Shown: positions 33,000 through 41,742 of the stretch, piece after piece
Numbering within the stretch: position 1 is the stretch's first letter
Layout: every line of letters begins with the position of its first letter
Assembly (NCBI RefSeq): GCF_020991415.1
Contig: NZ_JAJMOY010000014.1
Location: 1 to 64,000, forward strand
Origin: Flavobacterium sp. ENC
GTDB lineage: Bacteria > Bacteroidota > Bacteroidia > Flavobacteriales > Flavobacteriaceae
Reading direction: 5' to 3'
Length of the DNA: 64,000 bases
Position numbers and translations under genes: made by a program
The notes under the pieces: model-generated
Told to the model about the DNA's origin: nothing
What the model saw: only the letters and a program-made list of their open reading frames with translations
Database searches by the model: none

Positions 33000-33740
33000 A
33001 TGAACTTACTAGACTCTATAGATCAAACAAATTTACCCAAACATCTGGCCATTATCATGGACGGAAATGGCCGTTGGGCCAAACAACAAGGTTTTTTAAG
33101 GGCATTTGGCCATGAAAATGGAACAAAATCCGTAAAAAAAACGATTACAACCTGTGCCAAACTAGGCATTGAGTATTTAACCCTGTATGCTTTTTCAACA
33201 GAAAACTGGAATCGTCCTAAACTCGAAGTTGAAGCCCTGATGAAAATACTAATCAATTCCTTAAAAAAGGAGCTGGTTACTTTGCAGGAAAATAACATCA
33301 GACTGAATGCCATTGGAAATCTTGACAAATTACCAAAATCGGCTCAAAAAGAACTTTTGGATGTTATTGAAAAAACAAAAAACAATACGCGTCTTACGCT
33401 AACACTGGCTTTAAGTTACGGATCACGAGAAGAATTGGTAAATGCTGTGAGAATCATCAGTGATAAAGTTAAAAATAATATAATTTCAATAGACACTATT
33501 GACGATTCAATTATAAATGAGCATCTTTACACGCAAAATTTACCTGACGTAGATTTATTAATACGAACAAGTGGAGAACATAGAATAAGTAACTTTTTGC
33601 TGTGGCAGATTGCCTATGCAGAATTATATTTTACTAATGTCTTGTGGCCAGACTTTAAAGACCAGGATTTATATGAGGCTATTATTAGTTATCAAAAAAG
33701 AGAACGTAGATTTGGAAAAACCAGTGAACAAATTAAATAA
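33000..33740 (+). CDS. uppS: Isoprenyl (undecaprenyl) diphosphate synthase
   Basis: A 246-residue cis-prenyltransferase that makes the C55 lipid carrier for peptidoglycan and O-antigen. It has the family start HLAIIMDGNGRWAKQ (catalytic Asp), LTLYAFSTENWNRP, and the end motif LIRTSGEHRISNFLLWQIAYAEL. The frame is open from 32964, inside the preceding gene, but homology starts at MNLLDSIDQTNLPKH, so the ATG at 33000, 5 bp after the DUF6089 stop codon, is preferred. Its 3' end overlaps the start of bamA by 29 bp. Confidence 0.95.
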   Translation: MNLLDSIDQTNLPKHLAIIMDGNGRWAKQQGFLRAFGHENGTKSVKKTITTCAKLGIEYLTLYAFSTENWNRPKLEVEALMKILINSLKKELVTLQENNIRLNAIGNLDKLPKSAQKELLDVIEKTKNNTRLTLTLALSYGSREELVNAVRIISDKVKNNIISIDTIDDSIINEHLYTQNLPDVDLLIRTSGEHRISNFLLWQIAYAELYFTNVLWPDFKDQDLYEAIISYQKRERRFGKTSEQIK

Positions 33741-36423
33741 TTTTTTAGTGTTACAAAAAAGAATAAAAATAGTCCTTACCCTGCTTGTTTTGGGTAGTTT
33801 TTCACAAATAAAAGCACAAGATAAAGTTCCTTTTGATCAGGGAAAAAAATATATTCTTGCTAAAGTCTCTGTTGTTGGTAAAATAAGCTTCAATGAGCAA
33901 ACTGTTGTTACTTTTTCGGGGCTTCAGAAAGGACAGGAAATAACTGTTCCCGGAGAAGAAATCAGTGGCGCTATTAAAAAATTAGGCAAACTTGGCCTGT
34001 TTGATGAAATTGCTTTTTATGTAAATAAAGTCGAGAACGACAGTATTTACCTTGACCTTGATATTATTGAACTTCCGAAATTAAATGAAGTTAAGTTTGT
34101 TGGTATTAAAAAGAGCAAGGTAGAAGGACTAATTAAGGACAACAATTTGACCAAAAGTAAAATTGTAAACGAAAACTTAATTACAACTACCAAAAATTAC
34201 ATCGAAAATAAATATAAAAAAGATGGATTTTACAACACCAAAGTTACCATAACAACTACTCCGGATACCACTTCAGGAAATCAGGTGAATATGCTTGTGA
34301 GAGTAGACAAAGGTGATAAAGTAAAAATCAGCAGTATCGATTTCATTGGCAATACACAGCTTACTGATAACAAACTAAGGGCTGCCATGAAAGATACGAA
34401 GCAGAAAAATGTACTTCGCATTTTAAAATCCTCAAAGTTTATCCCTGAAAAATACAAAACTGACTTAGAAAAAGTAATCGCTACCTATAAAGAAAAAGGA
34501 TATCGCGATGCCCGTATTATTTATGACTCTGTTACGTATAACAAGGATAAAAATATGCTTGCCATTAAGATTAAAATGGAAGAAGGAAATAAATATTACT
34601 TCGGAAATATTAAATTTTTAGGAAATACGGTTTACTCGGATCAGTTGCTGAACCGCTACTTAGGAATCAAAAAAGGAGAAGTTTATAACGGTGTACTTCT
34701 TGAAAAAAGAATTGCAGACAAAACAAAACCGGATGCGGAAGATATTACTAACCTATATCAAAACAACGGTTATTTATTCTCGAATATCAATGCTGTCGAA
34801 GTAAAAACAGTAAATGATACTATCGATTTTGAAATCAGGGTTACAGAAGGACCTATCGCCTATTTTAACAAAATAACGGTTGTTGGAAACGACAAAACAA
34901 ATGACCACGTAATTTACCGTGAGCTAAGAACTAAGCCAGGAGAAAAATACAGTAAAGAACAATTGGTAAGAACCATTCGTGAAATCGGACAATTAGGATT
35001 CTTTGATCCTGAAGCGATCGATCCGAAATTCAAAAATGTAGACGCCGGCGCAGGAACTGTTGACATCGAATACAATGTTGTTGAAAAAGGATCCAGTCAG
35101 GTTGAGCTTCAGGGAGGTTATGGCGGTGGAGGTTTCATTGGAACCTTAGGATTATCATTTAACAATTTCTCAGCCCGAAATATATTTAAAAAAGAGGCAT
35201 ACAAACCATTACCTATGGGAGATGGTCAAAAAGTTTCACTTCGTTTACAGGGAAGTACTTACTTCCAAACGTACAGTGTATCCTTTTCAGAGCCTTGGTT
35301 TGGAGGAAAAAAACCAGTACAATTTAGTTCTTCTATATCGTACAGCAAGCAATACTTAAACAATTATGTTACCAGAGACGTAGATAAAAGTAAAAGTTTT
35401 AACATCCTGACTTTACAAGTTGGTCTTGCAAAAAGACTTACTGTGCCGGATGATTACTTCGTACTATCACAATCGATAAGTTACCAGCATTATGATCTGA
35501 ACAATTATAATACAGGATTGTTTACCTTTGGTAATGGAGCGTCAAGAAATTTAGCGTACACGATCGGACTTTCAAGAAGTAATAAAGGGGTTAACCCGAT
35601 ATTCCCGACTTATGGTTCAGAGTTTAGTATTTCTGCAAAAGTCACACCTCCTTATTCATTATTTAATGGTATTGATTATTCAAAACTGGGAGACCAGAAA
35701 GAATATAAAAGAACCGCTGATGCAGATGCCACTCAAGGTGATGCAAATGGTATAGTGATCAGAAAAGGGGATTATCTTGATGCAAACGGAAATAAAGTAA
35801 ACACCTATCAGGAAGCTGCTGCAGATCCTGCTAAAGTCGATCAGAAAAAATACAATTGGTTAGAATACTATAAAGTGAAGTTTAAAGCGGACTGGTATAC
35901 TAAAGTATATGGCAAGTTGGTTTTAAGAACATTAACCGAATTTGGTTTCTTAGGAGCGTATGACCAGTCAAGAGGTCTGGTACCATTTGAGCGTTTCTAT
36001 TTGGGAGGTGACGGTATGGCTAACTACTCAATGGACGGTAGAGAGACTATTCAGTTAAGAGGTTATCCAAACAATTCATTGACACCAATTATTGAAGACA
36101 AAACAGATTCAAGATACGGACAACAAATTGGAGCAACAATTTATAATAAATTCTCCATGGAGTTAAGATATCCAATTACGCTAAAATCATCGGCATCTAT
36201 TTATGCATTGACGTTTTTAGAAGCAGGTTCATCTTATCCAACGTTTAAAGATTACAATCCATTTGATCTGAATCGTTCAGCGGGTGTTGGTTTACGTGTA
36301 TTTATGCCTGCATTTGGATTATTGGGTATTGATTTCGGTTATGGTTTCGATGCCTTACCAGGATCTGTTACCAATAAAGCAAATGGCTGGGAAACGCACT
36401 TTATCATTGGACAACAATTTTAG
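33712..36423 (+). CDS. bamA: Outer-membrane protein assembly factor BamA
   Basis: An Omp85 protein of about 903 residues that folds and inserts outer-membrane proteins. After the signal peptide (hydrophobic IKIVLTLLVLGSFSQIKAQ) come five POTRA domains (repeated GN-x-[QVK]-[TYL] turns such as DFIGNTQLTDNKLR and KFLGNTVYSD). The C-terminal barrel has GYGGGGFIGTLGLSFNNF, the VPFERFYLGGDG-type lid loop and the final strand ending in F (THFIIGQQF). The frame runs from 33610, inside uppS, but the exported N-terminus begins near 33712, where TTG precedes EKPVNKLNNF; a GTG at 33724 is the other option. Either way there is no ATG and the gene overlaps uppS. Confidence 0.95.
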   Translation: MEKPVNKLNNFLVLQKRIKIVLTLLVLGSFSQIKAQDKVPFDQGKKYILAKVSVVGKISFNEQTVVTFSGLQKGQEITVPGEEISGAIKKLGKLGLFDEIAFYVNKVENDSIYLDLDIIELPKLNEVKFVGIKKSKVEGLIKDNNLTKSKIVNENLITTTKNYIENKYKKDGFYNTKVTITTTPDTTSGNQVNMLVRVDKGDKVKISSIDFIGNTQLTDNKLRAAMKDTKQKNVLRILKSSKFIPEKYKTDLEKVIATYKEKGYRDARIIYDSVTYNKDKNMLAIKIKMEEGNKYYFGNIKFLGNTVYSDQLLNRYLGIKKGEVYNGVLLEKRIADKTKPDAEDITNLYQNNGYLFSNINAVEVKTVNDTIDFEIRVTEGPIAYFNKITVVGNDKTNDHVIYRELRTKPGEKYSKEQLVRTIREIGQLGFFDPEAIDPKFKNVDAGAGTVDIEYNVVEKGSSQVELQGGYGGGGFIGTLGLSFNNFSARNIFKKEAYKPLPMGDGQKVSLRLQGSTYFQTYSVSFSEPWFGGKKPVQFSSSISYSKQYLNNYVTRDVDKSKSFNILTLQVGLAKRLTVPDDYFVLSQSISYQHYDLNNYNTGLFTFGNGASRNLAYTIGLSRSNKGVNPIFPTYGSEFSISAKVTPPYSLFNGIDYSKLGDQKEYKRTADADATQGDANGIVIRKGDYLDANGNKVNTYQEAAADPAKVDQKKYNWLEYYKVKFKADWYTKVYGKLVLRTLTEFGFLGAYDQSRGLVPFERFYLGGDGMANYSMDGRETIQLRGYPNNSLTPIIEDKTDSRYGQQIGATIYNKFSMELRYPITLKSSASIYALTFLEAGSSYPTFKDYNPFDLNRSAGVGLRVFMPAFGLLGIDFGYGFDALPGSVTNKANGWETHFIIGQQF

Positions 36424-36465
36424 AGAATTAACGTTTGGTTAAAAATCATCAAATAAAGTTATGTT

Positions 36466-37464
36466 ATGAGAAGACAATTTTTATTTATATTTTTAGCCTT
36501 GATTGTAGCTAATACAAGTCAGGCACAGACAAGATCGACAAGGATTGGCTACATAGATATGGAATATATCTTAGAAAATGTCTCTGATTATAAAGAAGCA
36601 ACAGCACAATTGGAGCTAAAAGCTCAAAAATGGAAACAAGAAATTGAATCCAAAAAATTAGAAATCAATACGCTTAAGGAAAATCTTAAAGCCGAAAAAG
36701 CTTTACTGACCAAAGAGCTGATTGACGAAAGAGAAACGGAAATTAAGTTTCTGGAAACAGAAATGTTAGATTATCAGCAAAAGCAATTTGGAGCTGACGG
36801 AAATTTAATCCGACATAAAACTGCTTTGGCGAAACCAATTCAGGATCAGGTTTTCACAGCCGTTCAGGATATTGCCGAGGCCAAAAATTATGATTTTGTT
36901 TTTGACAAATCCGCTGATTTGACAATGCTTTTCAGCAATAAAAGATTCGACATCAGTGATCAGGTTATTCGTGTCCTCAACAGAACCGACAAACGTGAAC
37001 AACTGACAAAAAAACAGCTGAAAGAACAGGAAGCTAAAGAAAACATTGAAAATGCGATTGATGAAAATCCTGCGCTGAAAGACAGACAGAAAGTACTGGA
37101 TGACAGAAAAGCTGCCAGAGAAAAACTAATCCAGGACAGAAAACTGGAACAGGAAGCAAAGAAAAAAGAATACGACGATAAACGAAAAGCAATAGCAGCA
37201 GAAAGAGAAGCCCGAAAAAATGGCACGGTTTCTGAACCAGCTAAAACAGACGGAACTACTGCTAAGCCGGCTGAGACAACAGAGCAAAAAACAACAACTG
37301 CTGAGCCGGCACCAACCAGCAGCAAAGCAGAAGAAAGACAAAAACTTTTCGAACAGCGTAAAAAGGAACTGGAAGAGAGAAAAAAGAAAATTTTAGAAGA
37401 AAGAGAAGCGGCTAAAAAAGCAAAAGAAGCCGAAACACAGAAAACAAATACGACCAATAATTAA
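36466..37464 (+). CDS. OmpH/Skp-like chaperone with a long charged tail
   Basis: A 332-residue periplasmic protein. Residues 1-21 are a signal peptide (ending SQAQT). Residues 25-180 resemble the Skp/OmpH chaperone (RIGYIDMEYILENVSDYKEA, then a long coiled coil and KNYDFVFDKSADLTMLF). From about residue 180 the protein is almost only Lys, Glu, Ala, Arg and Gln, broken by a Thr/Pro/Ala linker at 255-285. Standard Skp has about 160 residues, so the tail doubles the length. It follows bamA by 42 bp and should help to deliver barrel precursors to it. Confidence 0.87.
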   Translation: MRRQFLFIFLALIVANTSQAQTRSTRIGYIDMEYILENVSDYKEATAQLELKAQKWKQEIESKKLEINTLKENLKAEKALLTKELIDERETEIKFLETEMLDYQQKQFGADGNLIRHKTALAKPIQDQVFTAVQDIAEAKNYDFVFDKSADLTMLFSNKRFDISDQVIRVLNRTDKREQLTKKQLKEQEAKENIENAIDENPALKDRQKVLDDRKAAREKLIQDRKLEQEAKKKEYDDKRKAIAAEREARKNGTVSEPAKTDGTTAKPAETTEQKTTTAEPAPTSSKAEERQKLFEQRKKELEERKKKILEEREAAKKAKEAETQKTNTTNN

Positions 37465-37478
37465 TTAATATTTTAAAA

Positions 37479-37982
37479 ATGATGAAACAAATCAAAACTT
37501 TACTAATTGCTGCTATTCTAATGTTAGGAGCGAGTAATTCAATGAACGCACAAGCTAAGGTAGCTCATGTTGATGTTAGCGAGATTATGTCGAAAATGCC
37601 TGCAATGCTTGACGCTCAAAATCAACTACAAAAATTAAGTGGTACATATGATACTGAATACAAAAAAATGGTTGATGAATATCAGGTAAAAATTAAAAAG
37701 TACGAAGCTGAAGCTGCTACTGTAACTGAAGCTGTAAACGGTGACCGTTCTAAAGAAGTTCAGGACATGCAAAAAAGAATTGTTGACTATAGAGACAATG
37801 CGCAAAAAGAACTACAACAAAAAGAAACTGATATCGTAAAACCATTAATGGAAAAAGTAAGAGCTTCTATCCAGAAAGTTGGAAAAGCGAAAGGTTTCCA
37901 ATATGTATTGGACGGTTCTACACTTTTATTAGCTGATGGTCCAAACATCACTGCTGATGTAAAAAAAGACTTAGGATTCTAA
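37479..37982 (+). CDS. OmpH/Skp-like periplasmic chaperone
   Basis: A 167-residue protein of normal Skp length. It has a signal peptide (residues 1-25, ending NAQA), the KVAHVDVSEIMSKMPAMLDAQ start, a coiled-coil region and the end KAKGFQYVLDGSTLLLADG. It is a paralogue of the preceding gene without the charged tail, and both follow bamA in one operon (15 bp apart). A second ATG one codon on is an alternative start. Confidence 0.92.
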   Translation: MMKQIKTLLIAAILMLGASNSMNAQAKVAHVDVSEIMSKMPAMLDAQNQLQKLSGTYDTEYKKMVDEYQVKIKKYEAEAATVTEAVNGDRSKEVQDMQKRIVDYRDNAQKELQQKETDIVKPLMEKVRASIQKVGKAKGFQYVLDGSTLLLADGPNITADVKKDLGF

Positions 37983-38000
37983 GAAACACATTCTTTATTA

Positions 38001-38042
38001 TAAAAAACGGCTCAGCTTTTTAAGTTTGAGCCGTTTTTTATT
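38001..38042 (+). terminator. Terminator of the bamA operon
   Basis: The stem AAAAACGGCTCA (38003-38014) / TGAGCCGTTTTT (38027-38038) has a 12-nt loop and a T run. Confidence 0.88.
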
Positions 38043-38133
38043 TTCCACAAAACTTCTGAATATCTCTATTTAAAAACAGATTTGAAACTGGTATTTTATT
38101 TACATTTTAATACTATTTTATTTAAAATCCGAA

Positions 38134-38164
38134 TTGTAGAGAAAGGTAGAAATATGTAACTTTG
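38134..38164 (+). promoter_or_regulatory. Promoter of murI, close to the start codon
   Basis: TTG (38134-38136), 20 bp, TAACTTTG (38157-38164). The ATG of murI begins at 38169, about where transcription should start. Confidence 0.65.
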
Positions 38165-38168
38165 TTGT

Positions 38169-38945
38169 ATGACGAATAACAATCCTATAGGCGTTTTTGA
38201 TTCCGGCATTGGAGGAACTTCCATCTGGAGCGCCATTCATGAACTGCTTCCGAACGAAAAAACAATATATCTAGCCGATAGCAAAAATGCCCCTTATGGT
38301 CAGAGAACCAAAGAGGAAATTGTTGCCTTAAGCAAAAAAAACGTTGATTTTTTAATCGCAAACAATTGCAAGCTAATTGTTGTGGCCTGTAATACCGCTA
38401 CTACAAATGCCATTCGTGAGCTTCGTGAAGCGTACGATATTCCTTTTATCGGAATTGAACCTGCCATAAAACCTGCTGCCAATAACTCAAAAACACAAGT
38501 TATCGGCATTCTGGCTACAAAAGGCACACTGAACAGTGAGTTATTCAACAAAACAGCCGAAATGTTCCAGAACACTACCATAATTGAACAGGTAGGTCAC
38601 GGGCTGGTTCAGCTTATTGAAGACGGTAATCTTAATTCACCTGAAATGACGCAATTACTGGAAACCTATCTGCGACCAATGATAGATGCCAATATTGATT
38701 ATCTGGTACTGGGCTGCAGTCATTATCCGTACCTGATTCCACAGATTAAAAAGATCCTTCCTGAACATATTCAGATTATAGATTCCGGAGAAGCCGTGGC
38801 CCGTCAGACTCAAAATGTACTGCGCGAAAAAGCAGGTCTTTCGGATGGAGAAAAAAGTGAGCCTGTTTTTTATGTCAATTCAGACCCTTCTGTTTTAAAC
38901 GATATCCTGGAAAATAAATATACAGTGATAGAAAAGGATTTTTAA
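38169..38945 (+). CDS. murI: Glutamate racemase
   Basis: A 258-residue enzyme that makes D-glutamate for peptidoglycan. The two-cysteine acid-base pair is visible in VVACNTATTNAI and LGCSHYPYLIPQI. The opening GVFDSGIGGTSIWSAI holds the conserved Asp and Ser, and PYGQRTKEEI is the next motif. It is full length. The promoter lies so close that the mRNA may have no leader. It is convergent with the barrel gene at 38950, 4 bp away. Confidence 0.95.
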   Translation: MTNNNPIGVFDSGIGGTSIWSAIHELLPNEKTIYLADSKNAPYGQRTKEEIVALSKKNVDFLIANNCKLIVVACNTATTNAIRELREAYDIPFIGIEPAIKPAANNSKTQVIGILATKGTLNSELFNKTAEMFQNTTIIEQVGHGLVQLIEDGNLNSPEMTQLLETYLRPMIDANIDYLVLGCSHYPYLIPQIKKILPEHIQIIDSGEAVARQTQNVLREKAGLSDGEKSEPVFYVNSDPSVLNDILENKYTVIEKDF

Positions 38946-38949
38946 ATCC

Positions 38950-40185
38950 CTATTCGAATTTTCGTTTGACGAACCAAATGCCATCCAAAGATAAGTTGAG
39001 CGATATTTTGTGATAATTTTCTTTTATAAGGCCATCTGAAACGCTCCCTCTCTGCCCATAGGAATACGAGATATTCAAAGCCGAAAAAGTATTTTCGATT
39101 GGCAGCGAAAGTCCGACGGAAATGGCCGCATTGTTGACTCGTTTACCATCAACTTCGAGATAACCGGTATCAAAATTTGCACCTGCTGAATATTGAATTT
39201 TATCCCAGTACTTTCTCGTATCTTTTTTTGCCTTAAAGATAAATCCCAACGCAAACCTGTCCTGATTCACAAAAGTCCCGAATAACTCCGATTGATTCGT
39301 ATCATTCCAAAGACTCCTTTCATAATCAAAGGTCATATTAAGATTGTTCCTGAAACGCTTGCTGATTCCTATAACAATTTCCAGGGGCAGATAATAATCA
39401 TCAGCATCCGAAACCTGATTAGATTCAAAAATAGTTTCGATTTCATCTGTGATACTTTCGGCACTCTGCACCTTTGTAGCCTTTACCCTGCCGGGTGCTT
39501 TAAAAGTTGAAGCGATCGTAAAAGTCGAATCAATTTTATACTGGGCTCCCAAAGTGGCCCGCACGCCATGATAGCTTGTTTCTTTATGAATGGTTGTAAG
39601 GGAATTCGAAATCAGGTAACTCCTTTCATCTGTCGTATTTCCAAAAAGCCAGGTTGCAGAAAGACCTAATGAAACCTTATTCCCGAATCGGTATCCGTAT
39701 GAAAAATCAAAGTTATTTAATCCTCCGGAACCTGCTGCGGTTAAATAATACGATTCCTGACTGTTCTCGATAGGCAGTTTTAAATTAGAAATTTTAAATG
39801 CGGCACTGGAATACGGCCTCAAAGCAGCACTAAATCCTGAGTTTTTGCTTACCGGAAAAGCAAAAGCTATGTGAGAAAACTGAAAGTTATTCCTCTTTTC
39901 TGACCTTGAATCACTCTGATAAGTTGTGGCTATCGCTTTTCCGCCAATATCAAACATAAAATGATTTAAAGGCATATATCCTAAAGAAGCAGGATTGAGG
40001 TTATTTATAAAATTTTCCGATGGCAGCGCTATTCCGGAAGATCCTATAGAAGGAATGGCACCAAAATCTGAATCATACAAACTGCCTAAACCATATAAGG
40101 AATAAGGCGAACTTGAAATACTTTGGGAGAATGAGCTCAGCGACATTAAAATGAAGCAACTAAAAAAAACTATTTTATTTTTCAT
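38950..40185 (-). CDS. Outer-membrane barrel protein (FadL/PorV-like), linked to the DUF4270 gene
   Basis: A 411-residue exported protein: signal peptide to residue 20 (SLSSFSQ), then SSPYSLYGLGSLYDSD and the LNPASLGYMPLNHFMFDI motif, which recalls the N-terminal hatch of FadL/OMPP1 and PorV-type barrels. The rest has alternating barrel strands (KVSLGLSATWLFGN, DRFALGFIFKAKKD) and ends on an aromatic strand. No role is established. Its start codon immediately follows the stop codon of the DUF4270 gene with no spacer, so the two are probably translated together and may work as a pair. Confidence 0.75.
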   Translation of the reverse strand: MKNKIVFFSCFILMSLSSFSQSISSSPYSLYGLGSLYDSDFGAIPSIGSSGIALPSENFINNLNPASLGYMPLNHFMFDIGGKAIATTYQSDSRSEKRNNFQFSHIAFAFPVSKNSGFSAALRPYSSAAFKISNLKLPIENSQESYYLTAAGSGGLNNFDFSYGYRFGNKVSLGLSATWLFGNTTDERSYLISNSLTTIHKETSYHGVRATLGAQYKIDSTFTIASTFKAPGRVKATKVQSAESITDEIETIFESNQVSDADDYYLPLEIVIGISKRFRNNLNMTFDYERSLWNDTNQSELFGTFVNQDRFALGFIFKAKKDTRKYWDKIQYSAGANFDTGYLEVDGKRVNNAAISVGLSLPIENTFSALNISYSYGQRGSVSDGLIKENYHKISLNLSLDGIWFVKRKFE

Positions 40186-41517
40186 TTAATAAGTGATGTA
40201 ATAAATTTTCAGCTGGATTTTATTGTTCAAATGTTTTTGGTCCCCCAAAACAATTCTGTTTACAGCTTTATTAATTCCGGGCAATGTTAAAATCAAAGAG
40301 GATCTTGAAGCAGATTGTTTGAGAATTTCCTTTTGCAGAAAATTTCCAATGCGAAAGGAATAGCCCATATTTTCATTAAACTCGTCACTCTTTTTATTTA
40401 ATATGCCATATACAGCATATCCTGCGGGATTTAATAATGTACCACTAATCCTGTTTAGATTATCAGCCACATGTACCTGTATCGAATCGGCGAGAGGATA
40501 TTGTTCTGAAAAGGAATTATTGACTGGTTTTAAGACCAGTTCGGCGTCTACAATTGCTCCCTTATCTGCAATGTATTTGAGCTGCTTGATGTTGGGAAAA
40601 TCTATTCTGCAGGCCACTCCGGTTCCTGATTGTACAAATCCCTGCCTGTTGGTTAATGAACTGGAGAGTTTACTGCTTGAAACCGGCAGGTTCTGAAGTA
40701 TAGTGCCGGATTTATCTAACGAAATGGAATTAAACTGTTTTCCTGTATCGGTAATTACAAAATCTATGTACAATGCTTTTTCGTCGGTGCTCTGGTATTT
40801 TGAATAATACATCCGGACCACGCTCGTACTGGGATTAAACCCAATAATACTCGCAGAATCAGAACCGGAAGGCACAAGGACTAATCCTTTTAAATACTCT
40901 GTAAAACTGGTAAAATCCGTGATTTCTCTCTTTTTTATTCTCTGAAAAATATCCGATCCAAAAACAGGATCCATTTTTATATTAATGGAATCTTTTTCAA
41001 CAGGTCTCGGTTTGTACGAAATAGAACCCAGACTAGCCGTCCCGTAACTTAAAGTCGAGTTGTTATAAAAACTGTTGTCATCTGTATTGGGTTTTATTTT
41101 CTGAAGCACCCGACGGATATCAAAGGTCTGTACTTTGGTCGTATCTCCGTAGAAATAATTATTATACTTCAGGATCATGGAAATAGAATCAAAAACATAA
41201 TTCACAGCTTCTGTATCAGATCCTGCACCTGGCAGTGAATAGGAATCTGATTCTAATTGAAAGTAACCCTCCGATTTTACTTTTCCGAAAATGGGATCAT
41301 CATAATTCCCTACCAGGATCCTGCTTTGGCCCGAAGTAACAAGTGAGTCAAAATTGATCGTTGACATCTCGACTGTAACCGTATCAATTAAAATGACCTT
41401 ATTATTTACAGCCAGATAATCAGATCCTACAACGAACTCGCCTGCATCCGTATCTGTTCCGCAGGAAAATAGGGCAAAAGCAAAAAACAACATTACTATA
41501 AACTTGTGCATACTCAT
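40186..41517 (-). CDS. DUF4270 lipoprotein
   Basis: A protein of about 443 residues of family DUF4270 with a lipoprotein signal (MLFFAFALFSC, then GTDTDAGEF). It is beta-rich. LIDTVTVEMSTINFDSLVTS followed by RILVGNYDDPIFGKVKSEGY is the family start. The frame opens at 41529, but that codon lies inside a TATATTTG promoter box (41534-41527 on this strand), so the true start should be ATG 41517 (MSMHKF) or 41511. In other Bacteroidota DUF4270 genes sit near glycogen-synthase or panC genes, as I recall; here it goes with an outer-membrane barrel. Its function is unknown. Confidence 0.85.
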   Translation of the reverse strand: MSMHKFIVMLFFAFALFSCGTDTDAGEFVVGSDYLAVNNKVILIDTVTVEMSTINFDSLVTSGQSRILVGNYDDPIFGKVKSEGYFQLESDSYSLPGAGSDTEAVNYVFDSISMILKYNNYFYGDTTKVQTFDIRRVLQKIKPNTDDNSFYNNSTLSYGTASLGSISYKPRPVEKDSINIKMDPVFGSDIFQRIKKREITDFTSFTEYLKGLVLVPSGSDSASIIGFNPSTSVVRMYYSKYQSTDEKALYIDFVITDTGKQFNSISLDKSGTILQNLPVSSSKLSSSLTNRQGFVQSGTGVACRIDFPNIKQLKYIADKGAIVDAELVLKPVNNSFSEQYPLADSIQVHVADNLNRISGTLLNPAGYAVYGILNKKSDEFNENMGYSFRIGNFLQKEILKQSASRSSLILTLPGINKAVNRIVLGDQKHLNNKIQLKIYYITY

Positions 41518-41526
41518 ATTTTTGAA

Positions 41527-41534
41527 CAAATATA
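41527..41534 (-). promoter_or_regulatory. Candidate -7 element of the DUF4270 gene
   Basis: On the minus strand TATATTTG fits TAnnTTTG. Transcription should begin about 41522, some 5 bp before ATG 41517. No TTG is found at the right distance. Confidence 0.5.
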
Positions 41535-41671
41535 AATGCCCCTCTTCTGCATCACATCATAACATATACAGTCCGGCCTTTTTGGACTATAAAAAGCAAA
41601 AAAACATCTATAACAGGTTTATACAAACAAATAGATCATTCAGCCATAAAAAAGGCTGTTTAGTCTATCAA

Positions 41672-41728
41672 AAAGTGCCATACATATATCTTCTTTTTTT
41701 TAAAAACATTAGGCACCTACTTTTGAGC
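41672..41728 (+). promoter_or_regulatory. Promoter region of the DUF6268-Kelch-LytS operon
   Basis: AAAGTGC (41672-41678) lies 46 bp before CTACTTTTGAGC (41717-41728), which contains the -7 box TACTTTTG. The same two words in the same order occur before the LytTR regulator gene (45751-45809, 48 bp between). There is no TTG. The start codon at 41743 is 14 bp further on. Confidence 0.5.
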
Positions 41729-41742
41729 TAATAATATAAGTA

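Noticed and set aside
33610..33711. N-terminal extension of BamA
   Set aside because: The 34 residues are the shifted frame of uppS and come before the export signal; a start at 33712 or 33724 explains the protein.
36960..37457. 165-residue open frame on the minus strand
   Set aside because: It is the antisense of the Lys/Glu-rich tail of the OmpH-like gene; its Phe/Ser/Leu/Cys-rich composition follows from that.
41504..41731. 75-residue open frame in the DUF4270/DUF6268 spacer
   Set aside because: It has an unlikely composition (Tyr/Phe/Lys-rich), overlaps both promoters and has no family text.
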